This document shows positions 10,834-20,687 of a stretch of 64,000 nucleotides of DNA, one piece after another. The stretch is taken from positions 992,001 through 1,056,000 of the forward strand of contig JAJFFV010000005.1 of NCBI GenBank assembly GCA_021776475.1, read 5' to 3'. Numbering within the stretch: the first letter of the stretch is position 1; each line of letters opens with the position of its first letter. Made by a program: the position numbers and the translations under genes. The stretch comes from Parvularculaceae bacterium. Its GTDB lineage: Bacteria; Pseudomonadota; Alphaproteobacteria; Caulobacterales; Parvularculaceae. The notes below the pieces were generated by a model. It had not been told where the DNA came from. It ran no database searches and saw only the letters and a list, made by a program, of their open reading frames with translations.

Positions 10834-11648
10834 GCGATGTCTTGCGTATAGCTGTTGCCGGCTGCGCAGGCCGTATGGGCCGGACACTTCTTTACCTCAT
10901 TGAAAATGATGCTGATCTGGTTCTCGCCGGCGGCTTTGAGCACGAAGGCAGCCCACATCAAGGCAAACCGTTGGCAGGTCTTGCGCAGATCGCCAATGCT
11001 GGCCTGGTGGTCGAGCCGACAGTCGCGTCTCTCGGTAAAAAGATTGATGTGCTGATTGATTTTACGACACCGTTTGCAACCGTTGAACATATAGCGGCAT
11101 TGGTAGACAAACAGATTCCTGCTGTTATCGGCACAACCGGTTTCAAAACCGAGCAAGAGGCAGAGATTATCGAGGCCGCCAAACACATCCCCATTGTCAA
11201 ATCCGGAAATATGAGCCTCGGCGTCAATCTTTTAAACGAACTTGTTCGTCGCGCCGCAGCCAGCCTCGGTGAAGAGTTTGATATCGAGATTAGTGAAGCC
11301 CATCACCGCCACAAGATAGACGCGCCGTCCGGCACAGCCTTAATGCTTGGCGAGGCAGCTGCAAAAGGTCGCCAGGTCGATCTCGACAAAAATTCCGTGC
11401 GCGGCCGTGATCGCATCATGGCTGAACGCCAAGCCGGTCAAATCGGATTTTCGGTCACAAGAGCCGGTGGTATCATTGGTGAGCATGAAGTCCTGTTCGG
11501 ATCTGAGGATGAAGTTCTGGTTCTTTCCCACAAAGCGATGAGCCGATCCTTGTTTGCGCGCGGTGCCCTGACAGCTGCCAAATGGCTGCAAGACAAGCCA
11601 GCGGGTCTTTATACCATGCGGGATGTGTTGGGGCTCCAGGGCGCTTAA
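10830..11648 (+). CDS. dapB: 4-hydroxy-tetrahydrodipicolinate reductase
   Basis: 272 residues from the ATG at 10830, which overlaps the dnaJ stop; an in-frame TTG at 10806 lies inside dnaJ and is less likely. The N-terminal nucleotide fold reads [47 protein letters not shown] and the catalytic [15 protein letters not shown] are all diagnostic. The enzyme makes tetrahydrodipicolinate for lysine and meso-diaminopimelate (cell wall) synthesis in the cytoplasm. The dnaJ-dapB junction recurs in Alphaproteobacteria. Confidence 0.97.
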   Translation: MSDVLRIAVAGCAGRMGRTLLYLIENDADLVLAGGFEHEGSPHQGKPLAGLAQIANAGLVVEPTVASLGKKIDVLIDFTTPFATVEHIAALVDKQIPAVIGTTGFKTEQEAEIIEAAKHIPIVKSGNMSLGVNLLNELVRRAAASLGEEFDIEISEAHHRHKIDAPSGTALMLGEAAAKGRQVDLDKNSVRGRDRIMAERQAGQIGFSVTRAGGIIGEHEVLFGSEDEVLVLSHKAMSRSLFARGALTAAKWLQDKPAGLYTMRDVLGLQGA

Positions 11649-11674
11649 CGCTGTTTCTTAGGCTGTAATTAAAA

Positions 11675-11703
11675 TTTTAGGGATAAGGTCTCTGCGGTAT
11701 AAT
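11675..11703 (+). promoter_or_regulatory. Candidate sigma-70-type promoter of the aspartic protease gene
   Basis: A perfect TATAAT (11698-11703) lies 17 bases downstream of TTTTAG (11675-11680), a poor -35, and 16 bases before the ATG at 11720. The short leader would give a transcript with little 5' untranslated sequence. Confidence 0.35.
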
Positions 11704-11719
11704 TAAAGAGTTCCCCTCT

Positions 11720-12295
11720 ATGTTATCGAAAGAGATAGGTCTTGTGGCGTTGGTTGCGATGGCTTTGGCCGGCGCGGTGAAGGTCTATGACAGCGGGCTC
11801 ACTGAAAAATTGCGGGCCGGCCGCGATGCGGATCTGGTTGTGGAGATTGTTGCTCCGTCAACACCGGCCAATGGATACTCTGATATTGTCCGTATCGCAA
11901 AAAACCGTGACGGTCATTTTTATACTGATCTCATGATTAATCGCCGAAACGTCAATGTGCTGATTGATACCGGCGCGAGCATATTGGCCCTTCGTGACAG
12001 CGATGCTGAGGCCGTCGGCCTTTACCCGAAACCTGCGGATTTCAAGTTTCCTGTGAATACCGCAAACGGTCAGACCATGGCCGCCCGGATGATGGTCCAA
12101 GAAATCGAACTTGGACGCCTGACGGTCCGGGATGCAGACGTTTTTATCCTGCCCGATGAGCAGTTGGCAAAAAACCTGCTCGGCATGAACGTGTTGTCAG
12201 AAATGGGCCGTGTTGAGTTCAATCAAGCAGAATTGATCATCGAAAAACCCCTTGGTAGAACCGTGCCAGAAAGGACCTCAGCAACAGGGCAATAA
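11720..12295 (+). CDS. Retropepsin-like aspartic protease (TIGR02281-type clan AA)
   Basis: 191 residues with an N-terminal membrane segment (about 5-24). A single retropepsin half follows: the catalytic motif is LIDTGAS (Asp in DTG), and the second hydrophobic-hydrophobic-Gly element LLGMNVLSEMGRVEF lies near the end, as in the short membrane-anchored clan-AA proteases of Proteobacteria. Being half-size, it should work as a homodimer, with the domain in the periplasm. Substrate unknown. It follows dapB by 71 bp but has its own TATAAT box. It is convergent with the downstream hydroxylase gene. Confidence 0.85.
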   Translation: MLSKEIGLVALVAMALAGAVKVYDSGLTEKLRAGRDADLVVEIVAPSTPANGYSDIVRIAKNRDGHFYTDLMINRRNVNVLIDTGASILALRDSDAEAVGLYPKPADFKFPVNTANGQTMAARMMVQEIELGRLTVRDADVFILPDEQLAKNLLGMNVLSEMGRVEFNQAELIIEKPLGRTVPERTSATGQ

Positions 12296-12354
12296 CCGCG
12301 TCGAGGACCGCCTGAATGCAGGCCAGATGAAATGCCGCAACGTCGTTAGATAGT

Positions 12355-13599
12355 TCACGGTTGCATCAGACTTGGCAGGTTGCCGAGATCGCCGCCCGCA
12401 TGGCGCATAAACATCTTCCGTAAGGGATCAATCTTGTTGATAATGCCGAGGCCGGTGCTGCGGAACGCACGCACTGCGTTGTTGTCGATGGACATGAGGC
12501 GGTTAAGCGCGTCGGTGCCGTAGGCCAAAGAAGCACAGTCAAATCGGCGCCAGCGATTGTAGCGGGCAAGTTGGGTGCCGTGCCCGATATCAAGACCGGT
12601 CTGGCGCGCTTCCACAAGAACATCGTGCAGTGCCGCAATGTCCTTGACCCCCAGATTATATCCCTGACCAGCGATCGGATGAATGCCATGTGCGGCATCG
12701 CCAATAAGCGCAAGACGCTCGGCATGGAACTGGGACGCGATATGAAAGCCCAGAGGATAAGACCAGCGCGGGCTGGCGAGAGACAATTCACCCAGATAAG
12801 GACCAAACCTGGCTGAAATTTCGGCCACAAATGCCTCTTCACTCATGGCCAGAAAGCTCTTGGCCCGGTCAGATTTTTCGGTCCACACAAGAGATGAGCG
12901 ATTTTCGGTGAGTGGCAGGATGGCAAAGGGGCCCGAAGGCAGGAACGCTTCCTGGGCAATACCCAGGTGATCCCGCTCGTGCTGCACTGTGCAAACAATA
13001 CCAGTCTGACCGTAGGACCAACTGCTGGTTTTTATCTTCGCTTGTTCCCGCAAAGGAGAGCTGCGCCCGTCAGCTGCTATGACAAGTCTGGCGGAATAGG
13101 TGTCGCCTGTCTCGAGCCTGACCGAGGCCGATGCCGCGTCAGTCGACATGTCTTGGCAACGGGCAGGGGCAGCAAGAGTGATCATTTCGCTCTCGGCGAT
13201 CGCGTCATAGAACACTTGCCGCATCAGCCGATTCTCGACAATCCAGCCAAGTGGTGTTGCCGCGCCTGCGTCAGCAAGTTCGCGACTGTCAAAATGCAGA
13301 AAGCCGGGTGCCACCTTACCGCTGCGGAAACGCCCGGCCGGGCGGCCATCCGTGACCAGAATATCGTTTATCGCTGCCGCGTCACCCTCCAGCCTGTCCC
13401 ACAGTCCAAGCTTGCGGATCATTCTGACCGAAGCATAGGCCAGAGCGGTTGTGCGCCCATCAAATCCAGCGCTGGTCATCCGAGCCGGATCGTCAGCGTC
13501 AAACAGGGTGACAGAAAAGCCGGCATCGGCCAGGGCGATTGCAGCAAGAGAGCCCGTCAGCCCGCCGCCCACAATGATGATATCAGTAATGTCCGTCAT
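12355..13599 (-). CDS. UbiH/UbiF/COQ6-family FAD-dependent ring hydroxylase
   Basis: 414 residues. The N-terminal FAD-binding GxGxxG motif reads IIVGGGLTGSLAAIALADAG. The central motif VIAADGRSSPLRE and the C-terminal LIGDAAHGIHPIAGQGYNLGVKD are the standard blocks of aromatic-ring hydroxylases of the UbiH/COQ6 family. It probably hydroxylates the ubiquinone ring precursor with NAD(P)H and O2. Alphaproteobacterial members can act at more than one ring position, so I do not choose between UbiH, UbiF and UbiL. It is divergent from amt. Confidence 0.9.
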   Translation of the reverse strand: MTDITDIIIVGGGLTGSLAAIALADAGFSVTLFDADDPARMTSAGFDGRTTALAYASVRMIRKLGLWDRLEGDAAAINDILVTDGRPAGRFRSGKVAPGFLHFDSRELADAGAATPLGWIVENRLMRQVFYDAIAESEMITLAAPARCQDMSTDAASASVRLETGDTYSARLVIAADGRSSPLREQAKIKTSSWSYGQTGIVCTVQHERDHLGIAQEAFLPSGPFAILPLTENRSSLVWTEKSDRAKSFLAMSEEAFVAEISARFGPYLGELSLASPRWSYPLGFHIASQFHAERLALIGDAAHGIHPIAGQGYNLGVKDIAALHDVLVEARQTGLDIGHGTQLARYNRWRRFDCASLAYGTDALNRLMSIDNNAVRAFRSTGLGIINKIDPLRKMFMRHAGGDLGNLPSLMQP

Positions 13600-13711
13600 A
13601 ATAGGTGGATAGGAACTTCCTGCCGCGGCGTTGAGATGCTTGCCAGACTACTCAGAATGGCCGCAGAATCCAACAGATCAAACACCGGGTAACTCAGATG
13701 CGAGGCAAATT

Positions 13712-15070
13712 GTGAAATTTCTAACAATGCATACCGTAATTCTTGCCACGGTCGCCATCCTAGTATTCAGCTCTCCTGCGATAGCGCAGGATATTCAGCC
13801 TGCCTCCGAAACGGCGGGCTTTGTTTTCAACTCATCGATGCTGCTGATCAGCGGTTTGGCCATGATGTTTATGGCGGCGGGGTTCTGCTTGCTTCAGGTG
13901 GGCCTGGCCCAGTCCAAAAACGCCGCCACAATATGTCTGAACACGATCGCGGTTGTGTCCATTGCTGGGATCATGTTTTGGCTCACGGGTTATAACATTC
14001 TCTACAACGTACCTGTCGATGGATTGTTGACCCCGTTCATGGAGTGGTGGATCTGGCAACCTGGTATCGCCACTGAGCAAACGGGCAGCGGCCACTCGTC
14101 CCATGCCAGCTGGTATTTTCAGATGGTTTTTGCGGTCATCGTAGCGTCGATTGTTGCTGGCGCGCTGGCTGAGAGGATCAAGTTCTGGTCGTTTCTGGTC
14201 TTCACCATTTTCCTCACTGGTTTCGTCTACCCCATTCAGGCCTCCTGGGAATGGGGTCAAGGCTACCTTCATACGACGTGGCAGTTTGCCGATTTTGCGG
14301 GATCAACACTGATCCATTCTACCGGTGGTTGGGCTGTTCTTGCCGGCGTGATCATATTGGGACCGCGTACTAGATATGTCGGTACACGGACTGACCGGAG
14401 ACCAGCTTCGTCCGTGCCATTGGCGACATTGGGGACTTTCATTCTGTGGCTCGGATGGTTCGGCATTAACGGCGGATCTCGAATGGCAGCGGGTTCAACG
14501 GAAGATATCCTTGCGATCAGTCAGATCTTTGTGAACACAAATGCCTCGGCAGCAGCTGGCGTTTTGGCGGCGCTGGTTCTGACTTCAGTGCTCTACAAAA
14601 AGGTTGAGGCGACCGCCGTGCTCTACGGAGCGATTGGTGGTCTTGTTTCGATCTCGGCCGAACCCCTGATGCCGGCGATCTGGCAGTCGTTGGTCATCGG
14701 GGCAGTTGGCGGCGCCATTGTGACACTGGCAATCCCGCTGCTCGACCGGTTCAGGATTGACGATGCAGTCGGCGCCATCTCGGCGCATTTGCTGTGTGGC
14801 ATCTGGGGGACATTGGTGGTCGTTTGGTCAAACAATTCTACGACGACAAGCGACAATGCCCCATCAATTGTCGGGCAGCTCATTGGAATAATCATGATCG
14901 GGGTTTTCGTTTTCACGGTGTCGTCGCTGATCTGGCTAATATTGAAACACACGATCGGGATTCGTGTGATCTCGAAGCAGGAATTGAGCGGTCTTGACGG
15001 GACCGAATCTCACCAGGAGACGGTCCGGAATTCACCAGCTCAAATGAGGCAACCAGGCGAAATTCGTTAA
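13712..15070 (+). CDS. amt: Ammonium transporter, Amt family
   Basis: 452 residues if started at the GTG at 13712, which has GAGG about 6 bases upstream and gives a good signal peptide (MKFLTMHTVILATVAILVF, cleavage near AIA|QD). An ATG at 13727 lacks a ribosome site. About 11 membrane segments follow. The two pore histidines of Amt are visible in STLIHSTGGWAVLAG and ISAHLLCGIWGT. It imports ammonium or ammonia across the inner membrane. No glnK/glnB lies next to it, unlike most amt loci, so PII control would come from elsewhere. Confidence 0.92.
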   Translation: MKFLTMHTVILATVAILVFSSPAIAQDIQPASETAGFVFNSSMLLISGLAMMFMAAGFCLLQVGLAQSKNAATICLNTIAVVSIAGIMFWLTGYNILYNVPVDGLLTPFMEWWIWQPGIATEQTGSGHSSHASWYFQMVFAVIVASIVAGALAERIKFWSFLVFTIFLTGFVYPIQASWEWGQGYLHTTWQFADFAGSTLIHSTGGWAVLAGVIILGPRTRYVGTRTDRRPASSVPLATLGTFILWLGWFGINGGSRMAAGSTEDILAISQIFVNTNASAAAGVLAALVLTSVLYKKVEATAVLYGAIGGLVSISAEPLMPAIWQSLVIGAVGGAIVTLAIPLLDRFRIDDAVGAISAHLLCGIWGTLVVVWSNNSTTTSDNAPSIVGQLIGIIMIGVFVFTVSSLIWLILKHTIGIRVISKQELSGLDGTESHQETVRNSPAQMRQPGEIR

Positions 15071-15149
15071 TCGGCGTTAACTTTTTGTTTGCTTGTCGCT
15101 GGCAAGGTCTCGGTAACTTTTGTGACCACCAGTTTTCCGGACTTTTCCG

Positions 15150-17546
15150 ATGAGCCGATCTTCTCGTGCGCAACGCGTTGATTTCGATACGCCAGCCCTG
15201 CAACAGGCGGGAATGGCCGTGCGCGCCCTTATCATGCGCGCCGGTGGTGGATCACTGATCCTTTTGGCCATAATGAGTTTCATTGCAATTATTAGCTACT
15301 CGGTCAGCGACCCGAGCCTCAACACCGCAACGGGTATGCCGGTCAGTAACCTTGCTGGGCAGATGGGCGCAAATATCTCCGATTTGCTGCTGCAATCTAT
15401 TGGCGGGGCTGCACTTCTTTTGCCCGTTGCTCTTGCCGTGTGGGGTACAAACGCCTTTTTTCACGGAGCACCCGAAACAACCCCAGCCAGGGCCTGGTGG
15501 CGGTTCTTTGCCTGGGGTCTTGGAATTGTCTTGATGGCTGGATTCGCCGGTGGGTTGCCGCTGACAGCGGACTGGCCGTTTACAACCGGTATGGGTGGGC
15601 TAGTGGGTGATGGCATGGCGATGCTGGGGGCTGCTCCATTCGACCTGATCGGGATTCCCGGCGCGGTGATTTTAGCTAGCGCTCTGTATCTCCTGATGAG
15701 CGCGTTTTTTACCTGTTTCGCCTGCGGCGTTCGCCGCGATCACATTGATTCGGGCGTTGAAGCTGCCCTGATTATTGCTGATGAAGTCCGCTATCGCTGT
15801 GAACAATTCGCCGCCTTTGTTATGAAAGATCGGCGCGGTGTGAGTGATGACCAAAGGGCTGAAGAAGAAAGTGAAGAGGACGAAGAAGGCGTGCCATATC
15901 TGAGCGCTGTTCCTGACGAGGACGAAGAGGAAGATGGGCCGCACCGGCGGATTGTCCGCAAACGGTACAAGAAAAAGAAAAGCAAACGCGAGGCCGCGGA
16001 AGCGCAACCGGAATTCCCGGCGTTTTGTCCTGATAATTACAGACTACCGCCCTTCAATTTACTGGCCAAACCAGACCCTAACAACCGGCTTGAAGTTTCC
16101 GATGAAGCATTAGAGCAAAACGCCCGAATGTTGGAAACGGTCCTTGCCGATTTCGGGGTTCGCGGCGAGATCATCAACGTCCACCCGGGTCCGGTTGTAA
16201 CGCTATACGAGCTCGAGCCCGCCGCAGGCGTAAAATCCTCCAGGGTAATCAATCTCTCCGATGACATCGCCCGCTCAATGAGCGCTGTTGCCTGCCGTGT
16301 TGCCGTTGTGCCAGGGCGCAATGCAATCGGAATTGAGTTACCGAACCAAGACCGGGAAATGGTTTATTTCCGCGAGATGATGTCGGCGCCCGAGTTTGAA
16401 AGATCGAAGGGTGCATTGACCCTGAGCCTTGGCAAAAACATTGGAGGTGAAGCAGTTTTTGCTGACCTTTCAAAAATGCCGCATTTGCTGATAGCGGGGA
16501 CCACCGGGTCGGGTAAATCTGTCGGGATCAACACGATGATCCTGTCGCTGCTTTATCGTTTGCCACCGGATCAATGCAAGCTGATCATGGTTGACCCAAA
16601 AATGCTCGAGCTTTCCGTTTACGAAGGGATCCCCCATCTTCTGGCGCCGGTGGTGACGGATCCGCGCAAAGCAGTTGTCGCGCTCAAATGGACCGTTCGT
16701 GAGATGGAAGAGCGCTATCGACAGATGTCAAAAGTCGGTGTCAGGAATATCTCCGGATTCAACGATCGTGTCCGAGAGGCTGAAGAGCGCGGCGAAATGC
16801 TGATGAGAAAAATTCATACCGGCTATGACCCTGAATCTGGTGAGCCGGTTTATGAAATCGAAGAACTGGACTACAAGCCGATGCCGTTCATCGTTGTGGT
16901 GATCGATGAGGTTGCCGATCTGATGATGGTCGCTGGCAAGGACATCGAAGGCATGGTCCAGCGCCTTGCGCAAATGGCCCGTGCAGCGGGCATCCACCTG
17001 ATCATGGCGACGCAGCGCCCCTCGGTTGATGTGATCACGGGCACAATCAAGGCAAACTTCCCGACACGGATCTCTTTTCAGGTCACCTCGAAGATCGACT
17101 CACGGACTATTCTCGGCGACCAGGGCGCAGAGCAATTGCTCGGTCAGGGCGATATGTTGTTCATGGCTGGCGGCGGTCGGCTCACCCGTGTTCACGGCGC
17201 CTTCGTTTCCGACACCGAAGTAGAAAAAATCGTCGCGCATCTGAAGAAACAGGGCAAGCCCGACTATGTGCAAGAAGTCACCGAGATGGCTGACGAGGAC
17301 GGCGCGATCGATATCAACGGGCTGTCCGTTGGCGGCAATACATCTTCAGGTGATGCGCTGTATGATCAGGCTGTGGCTGTGGTCATGCGTGATCGCAAGG
17401 CATCGACCAGTTATATTCAGCGGCGCCTGCAAATCGGGTATAACCGGGCCGCGACCCTGATTGAGCGCATGGAAGATGAAGGGGTCATTTCGTCTGCGAA
17501 TCATGCCGGAAAAAGGGAAGTTCTAATCGGCGAAAACGCCGCCTGA
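15150..17546 (+). CDS. ftsK: DNA translocase FtsK
   Basis: 798 residues. Four membrane segments occupy about the first 190 residues, followed by a short, highly charged linker (acid run then KRYKKKKSKRE, about 230-285). The motor domain has Walker A GTTGSGKS (450-457) and Walker B FIVVVIDEVADLMM, then the C-terminal winged-helix gamma domain (DALYDQAVAVVMRDR to HAGKREVL). FtsK pumps chromosome termini at the division septum and activates XerCD at dif. The linker is far shorter than in E. coli, which is usual outside enterics. Confidence 0.97.
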   Translation: MSRSSRAQRVDFDTPALQQAGMAVRALIMRAGGGSLILLAIMSFIAIISYSVSDPSLNTATGMPVSNLAGQMGANISDLLLQSIGGAALLLPVALAVWGTNAFFHGAPETTPARAWWRFFAWGLGIVLMAGFAGGLPLTADWPFTTGMGGLVGDGMAMLGAAPFDLIGIPGAVILASALYLLMSAFFTCFACGVRRDHIDSGVEAALIIADEVRYRCEQFAAFVMKDRRGVSDDQRAEEESEEDEEGVPYLSAVPDEDEEEDGPHRRIVRKRYKKKKSKREAAEAQPEFPAFCPDNYRLPPFNLLAKPDPNNRLEVSDEALEQNARMLETVLADFGVRGEIINVHPGPVVTLYELEPAAGVKSSRVINLSDDIARSMSAVACRVAVVPGRNAIGIELPNQDREMVYFREMMSAPEFERSKGALTLSLGKNIGGEAVFADLSKMPHLLIAGTTGSGKSVGINTMILSLLYRLPPDQCKLIMVDPKMLELSVYEGIPHLLAPVVTDPRKAVVALKWTVREMEERYRQMSKVGVRNISGFNDRVREAEERGEMLMRKIHTGYDPESGEPVYEIEELDYKPMPFIVVVIDEVADLMMVAGKDIEGMVQRLAQMARAAGIHLIMATQRPSVDVITGTIKANFPTRISFQVTSKIDSRTILGDQGAEQLLGQGDMLFMAGGGRLTRVHGAFVSDTEVEKIVAHLKKQGKPDYVQEVTEMADEDGAIDINGLSVGGNTSSGDALYDQAVAVVMRDRKASTSYIQRRLQIGYNRAATLIERMEDEGVISSANHAGKREVLIGENAA

Positions 17547-17609
17547 GGCGCATATTTACCCGTACCTATAATATGCTAAGCTTCCCAGACCTGGTTTGAG
17601 GACGATCAT

Positions 17610-18446
17610 ATGCCATTGCGCTATCGCTATCTGTTACTGTTGCCTTTTGTCCTTGCATCTGCCTGTGCCCAGGTTGGGGGCAATGACGCGTCCGTGACGC
17701 CGAGTGAAGCATCATTGCAACGCTTCGATCCCGAAGCAGCGTTCCAACCCTCCGAAAACGTCATGGCAGATCTCGATGCGACACTGGCACGCGCTGCGGG
17801 TAGAGACAGGCTTGCTCTGGTAGTGATGGGAGCCAACTGGTGTCACGATAGCCGAGAGTTTGTGAAAAGTCTCAATGAGCCCGTTTTGAAGGAATTGGTT
17901 TCCGCGAAATATGAAATTCTCTTTGTTGATGTCGGCTATCTCGAAAGCGGGCGAGAAGTGATCAATCGGTTTGGCATGCCGGTTATTTATGGGACGCCGA
18001 CGGTTCTCGTTGTTGAACCGGGTACAGATCTTCTGGTCAATCGGCAAGATCTGCATCGCTGGCGGGATGCAGCGACAATTGATGTTGATGAGGCAGTCGA
18101 ATATTTTTCTCGTATGGCGGCGCCTGCCGCCCGCCAAGCAGCGGCACAAGTCTGGGCAGCAAAGCCGGTTGTTCTAGAAACACTGTATGACGAAATCGAT
18201 GCTTTTGAACGCCTGCAGGCAGAACGCATCTATCGTGGTTTTGCGGTTCTGGGCCCAATGCTTGCGATGGAGAAAAAGGACCGCCCTGAAGAATTCGAGC
18301 GTTATTGGGGCCAGGTCCGGGACTTGCGCTACCAGATTACGGAAGATCTTGAAGCATTGCGCGCCCATGCACGTGATCAAGCGGCGGCCGGTGAAACGGA
18401 CGTCGTTCTTGAGTATCCGGATTACCGACCGTTCGACTGGGAATAG
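17610..18446 (+). CDS. Thioredoxin-fold lipoprotein
   Basis: 278 residues. The lipoprotein signal ends in LASAC (Cys19). A thioredoxin-like domain spans about 45-165, with the active-site segment GANWCHDSREF (Cys78) and a cis-Pro-like YGTPTVLVVEP. Only one cysteine is present at the active site (WCHDS instead of WCxxC), so it is more likely a monothiol or redox-inactive binding protein than a disulfide oxidase. The C-terminal third (about 170-278) is helical and not recognised. It follows ftsK and precedes a small secreted protein by 70 bp, probably in one unit. Confidence 0.78.
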   Translation: MPLRYRYLLLLPFVLASACAQVGGNDASVTPSEASLQRFDPEAAFQPSENVMADLDATLARAAGRDRLALVVMGANWCHDSREFVKSLNEPVLKELVSAKYEILFVDVGYLESGREVINRFGMPVIYGTPTVLVVEPGTDLLVNRQDLHRWRDAATIDVDEAVEYFSRMAAPAARQAAAQVWAAKPVVLETLYDEIDAFERLQAERIYRGFAVLGPMLAMEKKDRPEEFERYWGQVRDLRYQITEDLEALRAHARDQAAAGETDVVLEYPDYRPFDWE

Positions 18447-18516
18447 GGCATTCGCCCTATGGCGCATCGCAGCTGTTTTGGTAAAAACGCGAGAAACCGT
18501 CTTTAAGGAGAGCAGC

Positions 18517-18906
18517 ATGAAACTACTTCGCGGCATAGCGATTGTGTGGATCACAACGATGCTGTTGGCGCCCGCCGCCCGGGCGCAGCCGCAGATCATG
18601 ATCACCAGTTATGCAAATGATTTTGAGTTTGTGAATGGCAACATCGGGTGCCCAAAAGGCCCCTGGGGCAACGCATTTGTTGTCAGTTTTGTCAAACTGC
18701 TCGGCAAATTGCCTGAGCGGGATGCGGAAGAATTGCTGCGCTTGGTCGACAATTACGAACGCCGGCACGGTGTTCTGATCCAATCGAGAACCAGAGCCGA
18801 GAACTTTGAGGTTACGGAAGACAAGATCAGGACACAAACAACCGGTCCGGTTGATGATGCCGGCGCCGAACTTTGCGCGCATATCGGTGGTTTCTTGCCG
18901 CTTTAA
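18517..18906 (+). CDS. Small secreted protein of unknown function
   Basis: 129 residues. AAGGAG lies 6 bases before the ATG, and a clear signal peptide ends near ARA|QPQ (about residue 25). The mature part has two cysteines (NIGCPKGPWG and AELCAHIGG) that could form a disulfide. I recognise no family. Longer in-frame upstream extension is possible on paper, but the ribosome site and signal peptide fix this start. It lies just after the thioredoxin-fold lipoprotein, and a shared periplasmic role is a guess. Confidence 0.65.
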   Translation: MKLLRGIAIVWITTMLLAPAARAQPQIMITSYANDFEFVNGNIGCPKGPWGNAFVVSFVKLLGKLPERDAEELLRLVDNYERRHGVLIQSRTRAENFEVTEDKIRTQTTGPVDDAGAELCAHIGGFLPL

Positions 18907-19013
18907 GCCACGCCTTCATTGCGTATTATCTGTTTTTGACTTTGCGAGTAGGTCACGCGCTGAACGGTCAAACCTAATTCCCCGGCAGATTTTTGCTAAG
19001 TCTTGCAGGACAC

Positions 19014-20045
19014 TTAAGCCAGAATGAGCAGAAGGGCCGCCAAGACAAGGGTCGCCAACAACATGCTCTGCGCGCCTAGTGCGAAGAGCGGTTTCATACC
19101 AACCGAGGTGAGTTCCTTCAAAGATGTGCGAACCCCAAGAGCAGCAACAGCTGACACGAGGCACCATTGCGATGCCACGCTGAGCGCCGTGCGCAGGCCT
19201 TGCGGGATGAAACCGAAACTGTTGAGGAAGACCAGCAACAGAAATGCAACGAGGAACATCGGCAGAAGCGGTGGTGCACCAGCCTCCGCGGTACCTTTCT
19301 CGCGAAATATAAGCCCGATAATAAGGACGGCGGGTGTTAGACAAGTGACGCGCAAAAGTTTGACGATCGCAGCTGTTTCACCGGCTTCGTCAGAGATCGT
19401 GTAGCCTGCGCCGACGACTTGGGCCACATCATGGATTGTCGCGCCGAGGAAGATACCTGCCGCTCGGTCATCGAATGAGAATAAGGCAACGATCAGCGGG
19501 TAAAGCATCATCGCCAGCGTACTGAGCGTGGTGACACCAATCACTGTCAAAATCGTATTGCGTTCCGAGTGTTCATTTTTTGGCATAACCGCCGCGATGG
19601 CAAGCGCCGCGGACGCCCCGCAAATGGCGACAGCGCCAGCAGAAAGAAAAGCGTGATCGCGTTTGAGGCCAAGCGCCTGTGCAGCAAGTCCGCCTAGCAA
19701 TATTGTCAGACCAACGCTGACCACGACAACGATCAACGTTCCGGTCCCAAGATCGCCAATTTCCGTCCAGGTAATCCGCACCCCCAACAGAGCAACACCG
19801 ATGCGCAGAACACTCTTGGTTGAGAACTCGATCCCAGGGCCGACCTTCTTGCTTTCAGTGAGAAAGTTGAAGGCCATCCCGAGCAGCAGGGCGAACAGCA
19901 TCGCTGGTCCACCATAATGCTCTGAAAGATAGCTCGCGGCGATTGCGATGACGCCGGCGAGCGCCAAACCCGGCCCAAGAGTTTGCATAGAGCCTGTCAA
20001 AAGCTGAAAACGTGCGTGCATTAACTGGGAGACACTTTGGGGCAT
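19014..20045 (-). CDS. YeiH/UPF0324 family putative sulfate exporter
   Basis: 343 residues from the ATG at 20045; an in-frame TTG at 20096 would add 17 unconvincing residues. About ten membrane segments are seen. Family motifs include KVGPGIEFSTKSVLRIGVALLG, with LGATIHDVAQVVGAGYTISDE in the middle. UPF0324 proteins are predicted exporters of sulfate or related anions. One member has been linked to sulfonate breakdown, but the substrate here is not shown. It stands alone, divergent from rpsO and convergent with the small secreted gene. Confidence 0.85.
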   Translation of the reverse strand: MPQSVSQLMHARFQLLTGSMQTLGPGLALAGVIAIAASYLSEHYGGPAMLFALLLGMAFNFLTESKKVGPGIEFSTKSVLRIGVALLGVRITWTEIGDLGTGTLIVVVVSVGLTILLGGLAAQALGLKRDHAFLSAGAVAICGASAALAIAAVMPKNEHSERNTILTVIGVTTLSTLAMMLYPLIVALFSFDDRAAGIFLGATIHDVAQVVGAGYTISDEAGETAAIVKLLRVTCLTPAVLIIGLIFREKGTAEAGAPPLLPMFLVAFLLLVFLNSFGFIPQGLRTALSVASQWCLVSAVAALGVRTSLKELTSVGMKPLFALGAQSMLLATLVLAALLLILA

Positions 20046-20269
20046 GAACTGATGAGTTTCCGGGAAATCTGACGGCCCAAGATGCGCAGATACCAAGACT
20101 CGGGTGATAAATCCATCCGATCAATATTTTCCGGGTCTGATATATGGTCAAGCACAGGACACCCCCTTGCATCTCCAGCCCTTTTCCCCCATATGCACCT
20201 GACTTATGACCCGGCTGGACGGTGCCCCGGCCACGAGTTTAATCAATTACGGCACGCGCGGAGAAAAAT

Positions 20270-20539
20270 ATGTCAATTACGCTTGAGCGCAAAGCTGCGC
20301 TGATGAAGGAATATGCCGTCAAAGACGGCGATACCGGTTCGCCGGAAGTGCAGGTCGCGATCCTGTCAGAACGGATCAACAATTTGACCGGCCACTTCAA
20401 AGAACACAAAAAAGACAATCACTCACGCCGGGGCCTTTTGAAAATGGTCTCCCAGCGACGCGGCCTTCTGGACTATGTCCGAAGCAAAGATGAAGAGCGC
20501 TACAAATCGCTCATCAGCCGGCTCGGTCTGCGCCGTTAA
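20270..20539 (+). CDS. rpsO: 30S ribosomal protein S15
   Basis: 89 residues, exactly the family length. [36 protein letters not shown] and the RRGLLDYV block are invariant S15 features. It binds 16S rRNA in the platform of the small subunit. A GGAG lies 7 bases upstream of the ATG. A strong terminator follows at 20553, and pnp comes next, the conserved rpsO-pnp order. Confidence 0.98.
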   Translation: MSITLERKAALMKEYAVKDGDTGSPEVQVAILSERINNLTGHFKEHKKDNHSRRGLLKMVSQRRGLLDYVRSKDEERYKSLISRLGLRR

Positions 20540-20552
20540 GCAGAACCCCATG

Positions 20553-20582
20553 AAAGCGGACCGATGGCGGTCCGCTTTTTTC
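20553..20582 (+). terminator. Intrinsic terminator after rpsO
   Basis: AAGCGGACC (20554-20562) pairs perfectly with GGTCCGCTT (20569-20577) across a 6-base loop, followed by a T-run. As in other rpsO-pnp loci it may leak, letting some transcripts reach pnp. Confidence 0.9.
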
Positions 20583-20687
20583 GTATCAGCTCTTACCTAA
20601 TCCAGCAGATACGGATGAGAGGGCTAACATCCCTCCATTAAGGCAAACGCAATCCGGCGTTCTGTCTTGAACTGAAAGAAAAAAACA

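Noticed and set aside
12355-13599. Possible salicylate-type hydroxylase rather than ubiquinone enzyme
   Set aside because: The DAAHGIHPIAGQGYNLG block is the UbiH/COQ6 pattern.
18187-18516. N-terminal extension of the small secreted protein
   Set aside because: It overlaps the thioredoxin-fold lipoprotein gene in another frame; the ribosome site and signal peptide at 18517 fix the start.
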